NCBI RefSeq assembly: GCF_000192575.1
Contig: NZ_GL876927.1
Location: 129,438 to 193,437, forward strand
Direction: 5' to 3'
Source of the DNA: Novosphingobium nitrogenifigens DSM 19370
Lineage (GTDB): Bacteria > Pseudomonadota > Alphaproteobacteria > Sphingomonadales > Sphingomonadaceae
Length of the DNA stretch: 64,000 bases
Position 1 is the stretch's first letter, and the number at the start of each line of letters is the position of its first letter. Position numbers and translations under genes: made by a program. This document shows positions 9,576-19,269 of the stretch, one piece after another. Below the pieces are notes generated by a model, which was given only the letters and a program-made list of their open reading frames with translations, searched no databases and had not been told where the DNA came from.

Positions 9576-10322
9576 TCACCGATAGACGCACATGTCATAA
9601 TCGCCGCGCACAACGCCTGCGCGCGCGGCGATGGCATTGCCGTGGCGCCGGACGAAACCGGTCGCGCCCACGACGGCACGCACTTTGGGTTGCGGGAAAG
9701 CCGCCGCGATCCGGGCCGCTTCAAGCCGCGAGAGGTGGCTGGCATCCTTGTTGTAATAGCGCTGCGCCCCGGCCTCGACGCCATAGGTCCCGATCCCGGT
9801 CTCGGCGAGGTTGAGGTAGACTTCCATGATGCGGCGCTTGCCCCAGACCGCCTCGATCAGGACGGTGTACCAGGCTTCCAGCCCTTTGCGGAAATAGCCG
9901 CCGCCTTGCCAGAGGAAGGCATTCTTGGCGGTCTGCTGGCTGATAGTGGAGCCGCCGCGAATGCGCCCGCCCTGCTGGTTGCGGCGAAACGCCTGCAACA
10001 TCGCGCCTTCGTCAAAGCCGTGATGTTCGCAGAACTTGGCATCCTCGCCGGCGATCGCGGCATCGACCATGGTCCGGTCGATCCCGCCAAGCGAAGTCCA
10101 GTGCCGGGTCGCGCCATTGGAATCCATCAACATGGTCCAGGTGAACGGGATCGGCACGAACTTGTAGATGACGACCTGAGCCGCGCTCAACAGCAGGAAC
10201 GCGGCAACGATCCGTACCGCCAGCCACACGATCCGCCCGAACAGGCCGTGCCTGCGCGCAGCCTTGAGGGTGGGGTGCGGCGGGTTCCGCAGTTCGCTCA
10301 ATTCGCTGGGTTCATCGGCCAT
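9576..10322 (-). CDS. mtgA: Monofunctional biosynthetic peptidoglycan transglycosylase (GT51)
   Basis: 248 aa from the ATG at 10322; the 13-residue longer form would begin with TTG. One N-terminal membrane anchor (about residues 30-52) precedes a GT51 domain with the hallmark motifs EDAKFCEHHGFD (catalytic Glu in the first motif), GGSTISQQTAKN and EVYLNLAETG. It polymerises lipid II into glycan strands at the outer face of the inner membrane. There is no transpeptidase domain. It is convergent with the phosphatase gene and follows the RND operon on the same strand with 63 bp between. Confidence 0.94.
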   Translation of the reverse strand: MADEPSELSELRNPPHPTLKAARRHGLFGRIVWLAVRIVAAFLLLSAAQVVIYKFVPIPFTWTMLMDSNGATRHWTSLGGIDRTMVDAAIAGEDAKFCEHHGFDEGAMLQAFRRNQQGGRIRGGSTISQQTAKNAFLWQGGGYFRKGLEAWYTVLIEAVWGKRRIMEVYLNLAETGIGTYGVEAGAQRYYNKDASHLSRLEAARIAAAFPQPKVRAVVGATGFVRRHGNAIAARAGVVRGDYDMCVYR

Positions 10323-10385
10323 GGTCGATGCAACTATGCCTTTGGGCGCGGCGGTGTGCAATGACCCCGCCGCGCCCGATGACGA

Positions 10386-11864
10386 TCACCGCGCGGGTGC
10401 CGGAGCGGTCAGTTGTCCGCCGCCAAGCGCGGTGAACAGCCCGACCGTGTCGGACAGCCGCTGGCTGCGGGCCTGAACATATTGCACGCGCGCCTGATCG
10501 GCAGCAGCCGTGGCATTGAGCACCGCGAAGGTTCCCACACTGCCCAGTTCGAGCTGCTTGCGGGTGAATTCGAGGCTGACATTGGCGGCGTCATGCCCGC
10601 GCTTGGCAGCGTCGAGCGCTTCGGCATCGGTCGAAAGCGCCGTCAGCGCGTTCGACACGTCGGCAAAAGCCTGCAACGCAGTTCCCTTGTAGGCCGCCTT
10701 GGCCCCTTCCAGAGCGTCGCGCGCCGCGCGCTGTTGCTTGAGCAGCGTGCCGCCATGGAAAATCGGCGTCGAAATGGCGCCGATCGCCGCCCAGAACGGA
10801 TTGCCGTTGGCAAACATCTGGGCAAAATCGGTGGCATTGCCGCCCGCCGACGCGCTCAGCGTAATCTGGGGCAAACGCGCCGCGATCGCCGCGCGGACAT
10901 TGGCCGCCGCAACGTCGAGCGCCCCGGCCGCCGCCGCAACGTCGGGCCGCTGGCGAACGAGTTCGGCAGGCAGCGTCAACGGCAGGTCCGCAGGCAATGC
11001 GATCGAATCGAGCGCGGGCAGTTCTGGCAAGGGCGAACCCGGCGCCACCCCGATCAGGACCGCGAGCGCAGCCAGATTGTCCGCACGCGCCTTCTCGATC
11101 GGCGGCAGCGCGCCTTCGGCTGCGGCGAGCGCGGCTTCCTGTGCGGCGACATCGGCCTTGCCGACCGCGCCATAGGCCTGACGGCGACGCAGGAGATCGA
11201 GAACCTCGCGGTTTTCCGCGATCGAGGCCCGCGCGGCTTCGGCCTGGGCTTCGAGCCCGGCGTTCTGGATCACCCCGAGCAGGACATTGCCGACGACCAT
11301 GACGCGCATGGCCTGTGCCTTGGCTTCGGCCGCCCGGGCCGCAGCCTGAGCCGAGCGCAAGTTCGCGCGATTGAGGCCGAACAAGTCGAGCGTATAGCTC
11401 ACGCTCACTTGCGCGGTGTGGATCGAGAAGACCTGCGGGTTGGGATCAGCGAGAGGCGTCGACAGGTTGCGCGACAGCCGCTGGCGTTCATAGCTGTACC
11501 CGGCGTCGATTTGCGGGAACAGAACCCCGCGCGCTGCCCCGGCGAGATCGCGCGACTGGCGCAGCGCGGCTTCGGCCTGGGCAATGTCGGTATTGGCGGC
11601 CAGCGCACGCGTGACGAGATCGTCCATCGCCTTGCTGCCGAAGCGGTGCCACCACTGGGCCTCGACATCGGTGCCGGGATGGATCGTCTGCGCTGGACCG
11701 CTGACAGGCGCGATCGGCGTGGTCAGCACGCTGCCGGGCGCCGCCCCGGCCGGGGTTGGCGGCAGCGGCACTTCGACTTGCGGCGTGGTGGCGGCGAAGG
11801 CCGCCTGTGCGCCTCCGCAAAGCAGAGTGGCAAGAACCCCCAAACGGGCAAGACGCGCGATCAT
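10386..11864 (-). CDS. RND efflux system outer membrane channel (NodT/TolC family)
   Basis: 492 aa from the ATG at 11864, which overlaps the stop of the RND pump gene by 4 bp (ATGA). A signal peptide ends near AFA|ATT; I see no proper lipobox. Two long helical OEP repeats follow (about 70-280 and 290-480) with typical Ala/Gln-rich coiled-coil periodicity and ELVRQRPDVAAAAGAL, a NodT-family signature. It is the outer membrane duct of the tripartite pump encoded just upstream. Third gene of a coupled three-gene operon. Confidence 0.9.
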   Translation of the reverse strand: MIARLARLGVLATLLCGGAQAAFAATTPQVEVPLPPTPAGAAPGSVLTTPIAPVSGPAQTIHPGTDVEAQWWHRFGSKAMDDLVTRALAANTDIAQAEAALRQSRDLAGAARGVLFPQIDAGYSYERQRLSRNLSTPLADPNPQVFSIHTAQVSVSYTLDLFGLNRANLRSAQAAARAAEAKAQAMRVMVVGNVLLGVIQNAGLEAQAEAARASIAENREVLDLLRRRQAYGAVGKADVAAQEAALAAAEGALPPIEKARADNLAALAVLIGVAPGSPLPELPALDSIALPADLPLTLPAELVRQRPDVAAAAGALDVAAANVRAAIAARLPQITLSASAGGNATDFAQMFANGNPFWAAIGAISTPIFHGGTLLKQQRAARDALEGAKAAYKGTALQAFADVSNALTALSTDAEALDAAKRGHDAANVSLEFTRKQLELGSVGTFAVLNATAAADQARVQYVQARSQRLSDTVGLFTALGGGQLTAPAPAR

Positions 11865-14800
11865 GCCGGTTCTCCCTCTTCGGTCGGGAGCGGACGATGC
11901 CCCGGCTCTTCGCCGGTGCGCTTTCCGTCCTTCCACAAACGGCTGGAGAAGCGATTGATCAGGAGCGGCAGCACCAACAGGATCAGGATCGGAGCCATGG
12001 TCATGCCGCCCACGACGACAAGCGCCAGCGGCTTTTGCACCTGGCTGCCGATCCCGGTCGAAACGGCCGCCGGCAAGAGGCCGATTGCCGCGACCAGACA
12101 GGTCATGACCACCGGACGCAGCGAATTGGTGGTCGCAAGCCGAAGCGCCTTTTCACGCCCGAGCCCTTCGTCCATCGCCTGGTTGAAATTGGTCACCACC
12201 AGAATGCCGTCCATGACCGCGATCCCGAACAGCGCGACAAAGCCGATCGCTGCCGAAATGCTGAACGGTGTCCCCGTCAGCAAGAGGGCGAGCACGCCGC
12301 CCACGATCGCCATGGGAATGACGCTGAAGGCAAGCAGCGTGTCCCGCATCGAGCGGAAATTGGCGTAAAGCAGCCCCAGGATGACGAGCAGGCTGATCGG
12401 CACGACGATCTCGAGCCGCTGCACCGCATTGGTCAGGTTCGCCAGTTCGCCCGCCCATTCGAGGCTGTAGCCCTGTGGCAGGACGACATGCTTGGCGATC
12501 TTGTCCTGCGCTTCGGCGACGGCACTGCCAAGGTCGCGGTCACGGACCGAGAACTTGATCGGGATATAGCGCGACTGGTGCTCGCGATAGATGAACGATG
12601 CGCCGGTGGTCAGGCGGATATTGGCGAGTTCAGACAGCGGAACCGAAATCGCGCTGCCGTCGGGAGCCGTCGCGCCGACAGTGATCTGCTTGACCGCTTC
12701 GAGGCTGTCGCGCTGCTCGGGCTTCAGGCGCACCATGATCGGGAAATGCCGGTCGGTGTGCGGTTCATAAAGATCGCCGGGCGATGTCCCGCCGATGGCC
12801 GCAGCCACCGTCTGGTTGATGTCATCGGGTGAGAGGCCATAGCGAGCCGCCTTCACGCGATCGACGTCGATGCGCACGGTCGGCTGCCCCAGCGACTGGA
12901 AGACGCCAAGGTCGGTGATCCCACGCACCGTCGCCATCTGGTCCTTGATCTGACCGGCGAGGCGTTCGAGCGTTTCGAGGTCGGGGCCGAACAGCTTGAC
13001 CGAGTTCGCGCCCTTCACCCCGGAGGCGGCTTCCTCGACGTTGTCCTCGATCATCTGCGAGAACGAGAAATCGACGCCGGGATACTTGTCGCGCAGCTTC
13101 TTCGAAAGCTCGGCGACGAGCTTTTCCTTGTCCATCCCGCGCGGCCATTCGTCGAACGGCTTGAGCGGCACGAAATATTCGATGTTGAAGAAGCCAGTCG
13201 CGTCGGTGCCGTCATCCGGGCGGCCATGAGCCGACAGGACCGAGAGCACTTCGGGATTTTGCATGATGTCGCGGCGGATCTTTTCCGTCGTCGGCTCGCC
13301 CGCTTCGAGCGAAATCGAACCGGGCAGCGAGGCACGGATATAGAGGTTGCCCTCTTCCAGATGCGGCAGGAATTCGATGCCGAGCGAACGGATGCCGATG
13401 AAGGCCCCGACGACCAGCAGGAGGCCGCCGCCCAGCGCGACGATCTGGTTGCGATAGGCAAAGGCGGCAGCCGGCTCATAGACCTTGCGCAAGCGCGAGA
13501 CGACGAAGGTTTCGACTTCACTGAGCTTGTCGGGCAAGAGCATTGCCGAAAGCGCCGGCGCCACCGTGAACGTCGCGATCAACCCGCCGAAAATGGCATA
13601 GGCATAGGTCTTGGCCATCGGGCCGAAGATGTGCCCTTCCACCCCGGTCAGCGTGAACAGCGGCAGGAAGCTGACGATGATGATCGCTGCTGCAAAAAAG
13701 ATCCCGCGGCTCACTTCGCTCGACGCATGAAGCACCGAGGAAAGACGGCTGGCGAAAGTGTAATGCCCGTCCTGCGTGCTTTCGACATGGTGCGATCGTT
13801 CGGCCATGTGGCGGAAGATGTTTTCGACCATGATGACCGTCGCGTCGACGACAAGGCCGAAGTCGAGCGCCCCCACCGACAGCAGGTTCGCGCTTTCCCC
13901 CTGAATGGTGAGGATCAGCACCGCAAAGGCGAGCGCGAAGGGAATCGTCGCGGCAACGATCAACGCACTGCGCAGATTACCGAGGAAAGCCCATTGGAGG
14001 AAGAAGATCAGCAGAATGCCGACGACGAGGTTTTCCATCACCGTCCGCGTCGTGACCTTGATAAGGTCCGAACGGTCGTAAATGCGTTCGAGATGGACGC
14101 CCGGCGGCAGGATGCCGCTGTCGTTGATGTGATCGATCTCCGCCTTGACGGCGTTGATCGTCGGCATCGACTGGGCCCCGCGGCGCATCAGCACGATGCC
14201 CTGGACAATGTCGTCGTCGTTGTTGAGACCCGCGATGCCGTTGCGCGGCAGGTTGCCGATCTTCACCGTGGCAATGTCGCGAACGAAGACAGGGATGGCC
14301 CCGTCGCGACCGACGAGCGTGTTCTGCAACTGGTCGGCCGTCTGGATCAGGCCGACGCCGCGCACGATGGCCGACTGCGCCCCGAAATTGATGGTCTGGC
14401 CGCCGACGTTGGCATTCGACCGACCGAGCGCGGTAATCACCTGACCCACGGTCAGATTGTGCGTCTGCAGCCGGTTCTTGTCGATCACCACGTCATAGGA
14501 GCGTTCCTTGCCGCCCCAGCCGGTCACGTCGATGACGCCGGGAATCGCACGGAAACGACGCTGCAGCACCCAGTCCTGCAGGGTCTTGAGATCCTCGACC
14601 GAGTACCCCTTGGGCGCCACGAGACGATAGCGATAGATTTCACCGACCGGGCTGGTCGGCGACAGCGTCGGGATCACCCCGCCGGGAAGCTGCGGCAACT
14701 GCGCCAGGCGATTGATCACCTGTTGCTGCGCCTGTTCGAAGGTGAAGTCGTAAGTGAACTGGATCTTCACGTCCGACAGCCCGAACAGCGAGATGGCGCG

Positions 14801-15043
14801 GATTGCCGTCATGTGCGGCAACCCCGACATCTGCACTTCGATCGGGATGGTGATGTTGCGTTCCATTTCCTCGGCCGAAAGGCCAGAGGACTGCGACACG
14901 ATCTCGACCATCGGCGGAACCGGGTCGGGATAGGCCTCGATGTTGAGGTTGTAGAAGGCGATACCGCCTGCCACGACCATGGCGACGAAGAAGCCGACGA
15001 TCGTCAGCCTCTGCCTCAGCGCAAACCGGACAAGGCCGATCAT
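11861..15043 (-). CDS. Heavy-metal-type RND efflux pump, CusA/CzcA family
   Basis: 1060 aa, normal for the family. N-terminal inner membrane helix, porter domains, TM cluster and repeat. The transmembrane motif DFGLVVDATVIMVEN carries Asp, Asp(+6) and Glu(+13) at the spacing of the proton-relay acids of CzcA-type pumps. The N-terminal NLNIEAYPDPVPPMVEI is also HME-like. Predicted to export a metal cation (or a small organic substrate in divergent members) from periplasm or cytoplasm through the adaptor and channel genes beside it. It overlaps the adaptor gene by 1 bp (TAATG) and the channel gene by 4 bp. The metal is not deducible. Confidence 0.92.
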   Translation of the reverse strand: MIGLVRFALRQRLTIVGFFVAMVVAGGIAFYNLNIEAYPDPVPPMVEIVSQSSGLSAEEMERNITIPIEVQMSGLPHMTAIRAISLFGLSDVKIQFTYDFTFEQAQQQVINRLAQLPQLPGGVIPTLSPTSPVGEIYRYRLVAPKGYSVEDLKTLQDWVLQRRFRAIPGVIDVTGWGGKERSYDVVIDKNRLQTHNLTVGQVITALGRSNANVGGQTINFGAQSAIVRGVGLIQTADQLQNTLVGRDGAIPVFVRDIATVKIGNLPRNGIAGLNNDDDIVQGIVLMRRGAQSMPTINAVKAEIDHINDSGILPPGVHLERIYDRSDLIKVTTRTVMENLVVGILLIFFLQWAFLGNLRSALIVAATIPFALAFAVLILTIQGESANLLSVGALDFGLVVDATVIMVENIFRHMAERSHHVESTQDGHYTFASRLSSVLHASSEVSRGIFFAAAIIIVSFLPLFTLTGVEGHIFGPMAKTYAYAIFGGLIATFTVAPALSAMLLPDKLSEVETFVVSRLRKVYEPAAAFAYRNQIVALGGGLLLVVGAFIGIRSLGIEFLPHLEEGNLYIRASLPGSISLEAGEPTTEKIRRDIMQNPEVLSVLSAHGRPDDGTDATGFFNIEYFVPLKPFDEWPRGMDKEKLVAELSKKLRDKYPGVDFSFSQMIEDNVEEAASGVKGANSVKLFGPDLETLERLAGQIKDQMATVRGITDLGVFQSLGQPTVRIDVDRVKAARYGLSPDDINQTVAAAIGGTSPGDLYEPHTDRHFPIMVRLKPEQRDSLEAVKQITVGATAPDGSAISVPLSELANIRLTTGASFIYREHQSRYIPIKFSVRDRDLGSAVAEAQDKIAKHVVLPQGYSLEWAGELANLTNAVQRLEIVVPISLLVILGLLYANFRSMRDTLLAFSVIPMAIVGGVLALLLTGTPFSISAAIGFVALFGIAVMDGILVVTNFNQAMDEGLGREKALRLATTNSLRPVVMTCLVAAIGLLPAAVSTGIGSQVQKPLALVVVGGMTMAPILILLVLPLLINRFSSRLWKDGKRTGEEPGHRPLPTEEGEPA

Positions 15044-16302
15044 TACTCGACCCCGGCTTCGTTGACGAAGAGCGCCCCGGCGCTCACGACCTTCTCGCCG
15101 GGCTTGAGGCCCGACAGGATGGTGACGAAACCGTCATGGCTTTCCCCGGCCGTCACTTCGCGCGACTTCACCCGGCCCTTGCCCAGATAGATCCAGACCC
15201 GTGCGCTGTCGCCTTCGTGAATGACCGCGAGCGAGGGAACCGAAACGAGCCCCATGGGATGGGTCGCCTTGGCCGTCATCGGCGTGCGGATGGTGAAATT
15301 GGCGAACATCTGCGGCTTGAGCGCGCCGTCGGGATTGGCGATCGTGGCGCGCACGGTCAGGCGATGGGTCACCGGATCGATCTGCGCGCCGACGTTGTCG
15401 ATCACCGCATCGAATTCGCGGCCCGGCAGCGCGGTCGTGGTAACCGCGACATGATCGCCGAGTTGTACGCGCGGCGCATCGGTTTCAGCCACTTGCGCCA
15501 CCAGCCAGACTTTCGACAGGTCGGCGATGACGAATGCGGGCTGCGAACCGCCGCTCGTCACATACTGACCACTCGCGACCGAGCGGGTGACGACGACGCC
15601 GCCGATCGGCGCGCGCAGATTGGTTTCGGCGTGAAGCCCGGCAATGTCGCGCGCAGCTTCAAGGCGCGAGATTTCTTCCGGCGTCTTGCCGAACACGACC
15701 AGCTTGTCACGCGCGGCCCCGACCGCCGAATCAGCGATCCGCAGGGCTGACTGCGCATTGACGAGGTCGCTGCGTGCCTGCTGCAGGTCTTTGAGAGCGC
15801 CACCGGCATTGTGATAGATCTGTTCGGCGCGCGCTGCGTTTTCCTGCGCCACGCGCACTTGCGACGAAGCGGCCGAACGCTGCGCTTCAGCGGAGAACAG
15901 GGCGTTGCGGGCGTCCACGATGTCGCCGGTGCGGATGCGCAGCAGCGGATCGCCGGTCGCGACATGAGCGCCGTTTTCGACGAAGACTTTCAGGATCTGG
16001 CCCGAATAAGGCAGGAACACCGGCGTGCTGCGGGTTTCGTCGACCGCGATCTGCCCGGTTGCCCCGGTCCGCTCGACGCCGTCGTCGCCGCGCGCAGGTT
16101 CGATGGTCAGGCTCGCGAGCTGACGATCGGTCAGCTGGACTTCCCCCGCGGGCAGCACGACCGGCTTTTCCGGGACCGGCTGCATCCATGCCCGCACCGC
16201 AACCACGGCTGCCACCACAAGAGCGACCGCGACCACCGCGACCACCAGGATCCTGATCTGTTCGCCGCGATTGAGCACGGGAACGCCACGTTCAAAATTC
16301 AT
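15043..16302 (-). CDS. RND efflux periplasmic adaptor (HlyD/CusB/CzcB family)
   Basis: 419 aa from the ATG at 16302 (MNFERGVPVLNRGEQIR). One N-terminal membrane anchor (about 17-40), a lipoyl/biotinyl-like half motif (YSGQILKVFVENGAHVATGDPL is split by a helical hairpin of about 80 residues), then beta-barrel and membrane-proximal domains. First gene of the adaptor-pump-channel operon. No metal-binding His/Met-rich N-terminus is seen, so the cargo is open. No clear Shine-Dalgarno precedes the chosen start. Confidence 0.88.
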   Translation of the reverse strand: MNFERGVPVLNRGEQIRILVVAVVAVALVVAAVVAVRAWMQPVPEKPVVLPAGEVQLTDRQLASLTIEPARGDDGVERTGATGQIAVDETRSTPVFLPYSGQILKVFVENGAHVATGDPLLRIRTGDIVDARNALFSAEAQRSAASSQVRVAQENAARAEQIYHNAGGALKDLQQARSDLVNAQSALRIADSAVGAARDKLVVFGKTPEEISRLEAARDIAGLHAETNLRAPIGGVVVTRSVASGQYVTSGGSQPAFVIADLSKVWLVAQVAETDAPRVQLGDHVAVTTTALPGREFDAVIDNVGAQIDPVTHRLTVRATIANPDGALKPQMFANFTIRTPMTAKATHPMGLVSVPSLAVIHEGDSARVWIYLGKGRVKSREVTAGESHDGFVTILSGLKPGEKVVSAGALFVNEAGVE

Positions 16303-16554
16303 CCGGACCGTCTTTGTTTGGGCCCTGCCGACCCGGACTTTCCGGCCGGGCAGCAAGCCGCGTCATCCCACTATGTCGAAAAACTTCAAGCAACCCCACC
16401 CTGACGGGCGTCGAGGGCTTTACGGCGCCTCCTACGCCAAAACAATTGACCCCATGGCCTCCGGCAAGATTAAATGACGTTCATGATGTTCGTTCATCCC
16501 GGCTTTGGACGGGAAAAACGGACGGTTTCGCGACAAGCCATCGACGATCGGCCA
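16303..16554. other. Intergenic region upstream of the RND operon
   Basis: About 250 bp between the adaptor start and the rpoH terminator. It should hold the efflux operon promoter (minus strand). No gene, MerR-type dyad or other operator could be picked out. Confidence 0.4.
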
Positions 16555-16556
16555 TC

Positions 16557-16602
16557 AAAACAAGAAACGGCGCCAATCCGGATGGATCAGCGCCGTTTCT
16601 TG
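16557..16602 (-). terminator. rpoH terminator
   Basis: Arms CAAGAAACGGCGC (16561-16573) and GCGCCGTTTCTTG (16590-16602) form a 13-bp stem, followed on the minus strand by a TTTT run (16557-16560). Confidence 0.75.
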
Positions 16603-16625
16603 TTTCCGGACGAAAGTTCTGACGA

Positions 16626-17528
16626 TCAACCTGCAGGAAGCAGGTGCCGGTCTCCGGCAATCCGCTGGATCGCCTTTTGCAGCTTTTCAAAGGCGCGCAC
16701 CTCGATCTGGCGCACTCGTTCGCGGCTGACGTGATAGACCTGGCTCAGTTCCTCAAGCGTCTTGGGCTCATCGACCAGACGGCGATCGATCAGGATATGC
16801 CGTTCACGATCGTTGAGATCCTGCATCGCCTCGACCAGAAGATCGTGACGCACCTGGGCCTCTTCGGCATCGGCGACCGCTTCGTCCTGCAACGGCCGCT
16901 CATCGGCCAGCCAGTCCTGCCACGATCCTTCGCCGTCCTCGCGCAGCGGCACATTCAGGCTGGCATCGCCACCCATCATCATGCGCCGGTTCATCGACAC
17001 GACATCCGCTTCGGGAACGCCGAGATCGGTGGCGATCTTCTTCACGTCGTCAGGGTGAAGATCGCTGTCCTCGAACGCCTCGAGATTCTTCTTCATCCGG
17101 CGCAAGTTGAAGAACAGCTTCTTCTGCGCGGCGGTCGTGCCCATTTTCACAAGCGACCAGCTGCGCAGGATGAATTCCTGGATCGAGGCCTTGATCCACC
17201 ACATCGCATACGTGGCGAGGCGGAAGCCGCGATCGGGATCGAATTTCTTCACACCCTGCATCAGGCCGATGTTCCCTTCGGAAATCAGCTCGGACACCGG
17301 CAGACCGTACCCGCGATAGCCCATCGCGATCTTGGCAACGAGACGCAGGTGGCTGGTCACCAGTTGCGCAGCCGCCTGGGGATCACCATGTTCCTGATAC
17401 CGCTTGGCAAGCATGTATTCCTGCTCTGCGGTCAGGAGCGGGAACTTGCGGATTTCCGTGAGATAGCGGTTGAGGCTGGCTTCACCCGACAGCGCGGGGA
17501 CACTCAGCGCCTTGTTCTGTTCACTCAC
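16626..17528 (-). CDS. rpoH: RNA polymerase sigma-32 factor (heat shock)
   Basis: 300 aa from a GTG at 17528 with an AAAGGA ribosome binding site 9 nt upstream; the longer form would need a TTG that overlaps this site. Sigma-70 region 2 (SEGNIGLMQGVKKFDPDRGF, ATYAMWWIKASIQEF), the RpoH-specific box QKKLFFNLRRMKKNL, and region 4 (TLEELSQVYHVSRERVRQIE) are all clear. It directs transcription of chaperone and protease genes. Alphaproteobacteria often hold two rpoH genes; which paralogue this is cannot be told. It lies beside rluD with a 198-bp gap. Confidence 0.96.
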   Translation of the reverse strand: MSEQNKALSVPALSGEASLNRYLTEIRKFPLLTAEQEYMLAKRYQEHGDPQAAAQLVTSHLRLVAKIAMGYRGYGLPVSELISEGNIGLMQGVKKFDPDRGFRLATYAMWWIKASIQEFILRSWSLVKMGTTAAQKKLFFNLRRMKKNLEAFEDSDLHPDDVKKIATDLGVPEADVVSMNRRMMMGGDASLNVPLREDGEGSWQDWLADERPLQDEAVADAEEAQVRHDLLVEAMQDLNDRERHILIDRRLVDEPKTLEELSQVYHVSRERVRQIEVRAFEKLQKAIQRIAGDRHLLPAG

Positions 17529-17726
17529 CAGACCATGTCCTTTCAACAGCGTCGGTTCGCCGGTGCATACGACCCCTAACGGGCGTCGTGCGGTGGGACC
17601 ACACAGGAATTCTTTCCAGTTTCAAATGACAACTGAAATGCCACGAAACGAGGCTTGTCCATCATGTCAGCGCGACTCGGCACGATGCAAGATGCACCTT
17701 TGCCTCTTTGAAGCACCCCGCTCTCG

Positions 17727-18671
17727 TCACGTGCGCAGTTCGACAATCAGCTGTTCCATATCGACGGGCGTCGCACTGACGAAATGCAGGTGTTCGCCGC
17801 TGACGGGATGAACGAACCCCAGCTCGGCCGCGTGGAGAGCCTGTCGCCGGAATTCGAGCCGGGACAGGACCGGCCGCAACCGCGCCGGACATCGCCCATA
17901 GACAGGGTCACCCAATAGCGAATGACCGATTGATGCAAGGTGAACACGCACCTGATGAGTCCGCCCGGTTTCGAGCCGACATTCGACCAGCGCGGACGAG
18001 TCCAGCCGTTCGAGCGTGCGATAATGCGTGACCGCGTGCTTGCCCCGCCCCTCTTCCACAAGGGCCATCTTCTTGCGGTCGTGCGAGGATCGCGCGATCG
18101 CGCCCCGGATCGTGCCCGCAGGCGGCGTCGGCGCCCCGCCGGTAACCGCGCGATAGGCGCGGACGATCGAATGGTCGGCGAACTGCCGTGCCAGCCCTTC
18201 GTGCGCGACATCGGTCTTGGCAACGACCAGAAGCCCCGAGGTATCCTTGTCGATGCGGTGGACGATCCCAGGGCGGGCAACACCGCCGATCCCGGAAAGC
18301 TGTCCCCGGCAATGATGCAGCAGCGCGTTGACGAGCGTGCCGTCGGGATTGCCCGCGGCGGGATGAACGACCATCCCGGCGGGCTTGTCCACCACGATAA
18401 GATCCGCGTCCTCGTAGACGACGGTCAGCGGAATATCCTGTGCCACCGCTTCGGCAGCGGCCGGGACCGGCACCGCGATGGTCCATTCCGTCCCCGCCAC
18501 CGACTTCGCCGATGGCTGGCGCAGCGGGGTTCCCGCAACGGTGACCGCGCCTTCCTCGATCAGCGCCTTGACCCGCTCGCGCGACAGGCCCGATCCTTCG
18601 GCAAGCGCCTTGTCGAGCCGCTGTCCGCTCTCTTCGAATGTGCCGTGCAGGATGTCGACCGGTTCCCCCAT
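17727..18671 (-). CDS. rluD: RluA-family 23S rRNA pseudouridine synthase
   Basis: 314 aa from the ATG at 18671. An N-terminal S4 RNA-binding domain (RLDKALAEGSGLSRERVKALI) precedes the RluA catalytic core with HRIDKDTSGLLVVAKT, whose Asp is the nucleophile-type residue of pseudouridine synthases, and RLETGRTHQVRVHLA. The length and S4 domain fit RluD (23S rRNA positions 1911/1915/1917) or the closely similar RluC; RluD is preferred but not proven. Divergent from the JAMM gene with less than 100 bp between starts. Confidence 0.88.
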   Translation of the reverse strand: MGEPVDILHGTFEESGQRLDKALAEGSGLSRERVKALIEEGAVTVAGTPLRQPSAKSVAGTEWTIAVPVPAAAEAVAQDIPLTVVYEDADLIVVDKPAGMVVHPAAGNPDGTLVNALLHHCRGQLSGIGGVARPGIVHRIDKDTSGLLVVAKTDVAHEGLARQFADHSIVRAYRAVTGGAPTPPAGTIRGAIARSSHDRKKMALVEEGRGKHAVTHYRTLERLDSSALVECRLETGRTHQVRVHLASIGHSLLGDPVYGRCPARLRPVLSRLEFRRQALHAAELGFVHPVSGEHLHFVSATPVDMEQLIVELRT

Positions 18672-18766
18672 GTCCGCCCGATATGGGACCATGCCCACCC
18701 GAGACAAGGGGCTCGACGCCGATCGGGGTGGAAAGGCGGGCAATCGGCTTTATCATCGGGCCGACC

Positions 18767-19198
18767 ATGGCCCCTTCCCCCTCCATTTCCCCCCCGTCCC
18801 TTTTCCCCCTGTCCATCTCCCTCGCCGCGCTCGACACCCTGTTCGAGGAGGCGAGGCGGTGCCACCCGTTCGAAGCCTGCGGCCTTTTGCTGGGCGAGGG
18901 ATCGACCATCGCGACGGCCCGCCCGACCGCCAACGTCGCGCCCGATCCGGCCCGGCATTTCGAAATCGATCCCGCATCCCTCATCGCCGCATACCGCGAA
19001 GCGCGCGGGACGGGGCCCGCCGTCCTTGGCCATTTTCATTCCCATCCCACCGGCCTTGCCCGTCCGTCGGAAACCGATGCGGCGATGGCGACGCGCGACG
19101 GGCGGATCTGGGCCATTGTCGCGAATGGGGACATCGGGTTCTGGCGCGATGCGCCATCAGGGTTCGAACCGCTTTCCTACCGCGTGGTTCGGGTTTAA
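18767..19198 (+). CDS. JAMM/MPN+ metalloprotease family protein (Mov34/MPN/PAD-1)
   Basis: 143 aa from the ATG at 18767. The complete JAMM zinc signature is present: Glu36 in EACGLLLG and H91-S-H93-x7-S101-x2-D104 in GHFHSHPTGLARPSETD. Stand-alone bacterial JAMM proteins of this size act as metal-dependent isopeptidases or hydrolases. No ubiquitin-like, E1/ThiF or sulfur-carrier gene is next to it, so the substrate is unknown. The start is uncertain because no strong ribosome binding site precedes it. Confidence 0.82.
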   Translation: MAPSPSISPPSLFPLSISLAALDTLFEEARRCHPFEACGLLLGEGSTIATARPTANVAPDPARHFEIDPASLIAAYREARGTGPAVLGHFHSHPTGLARPSETDAAMATRDGRIWAIVANGDIGFWRDAPSGFEPLSYRVVRV

Positions 19199-19269
19199 GG
19201 CGAAAGGGAAACCGTATCCGGCACGCCGCGATACCACGATCTGTTCTTCCGGGGGCTCAACGCCACATC

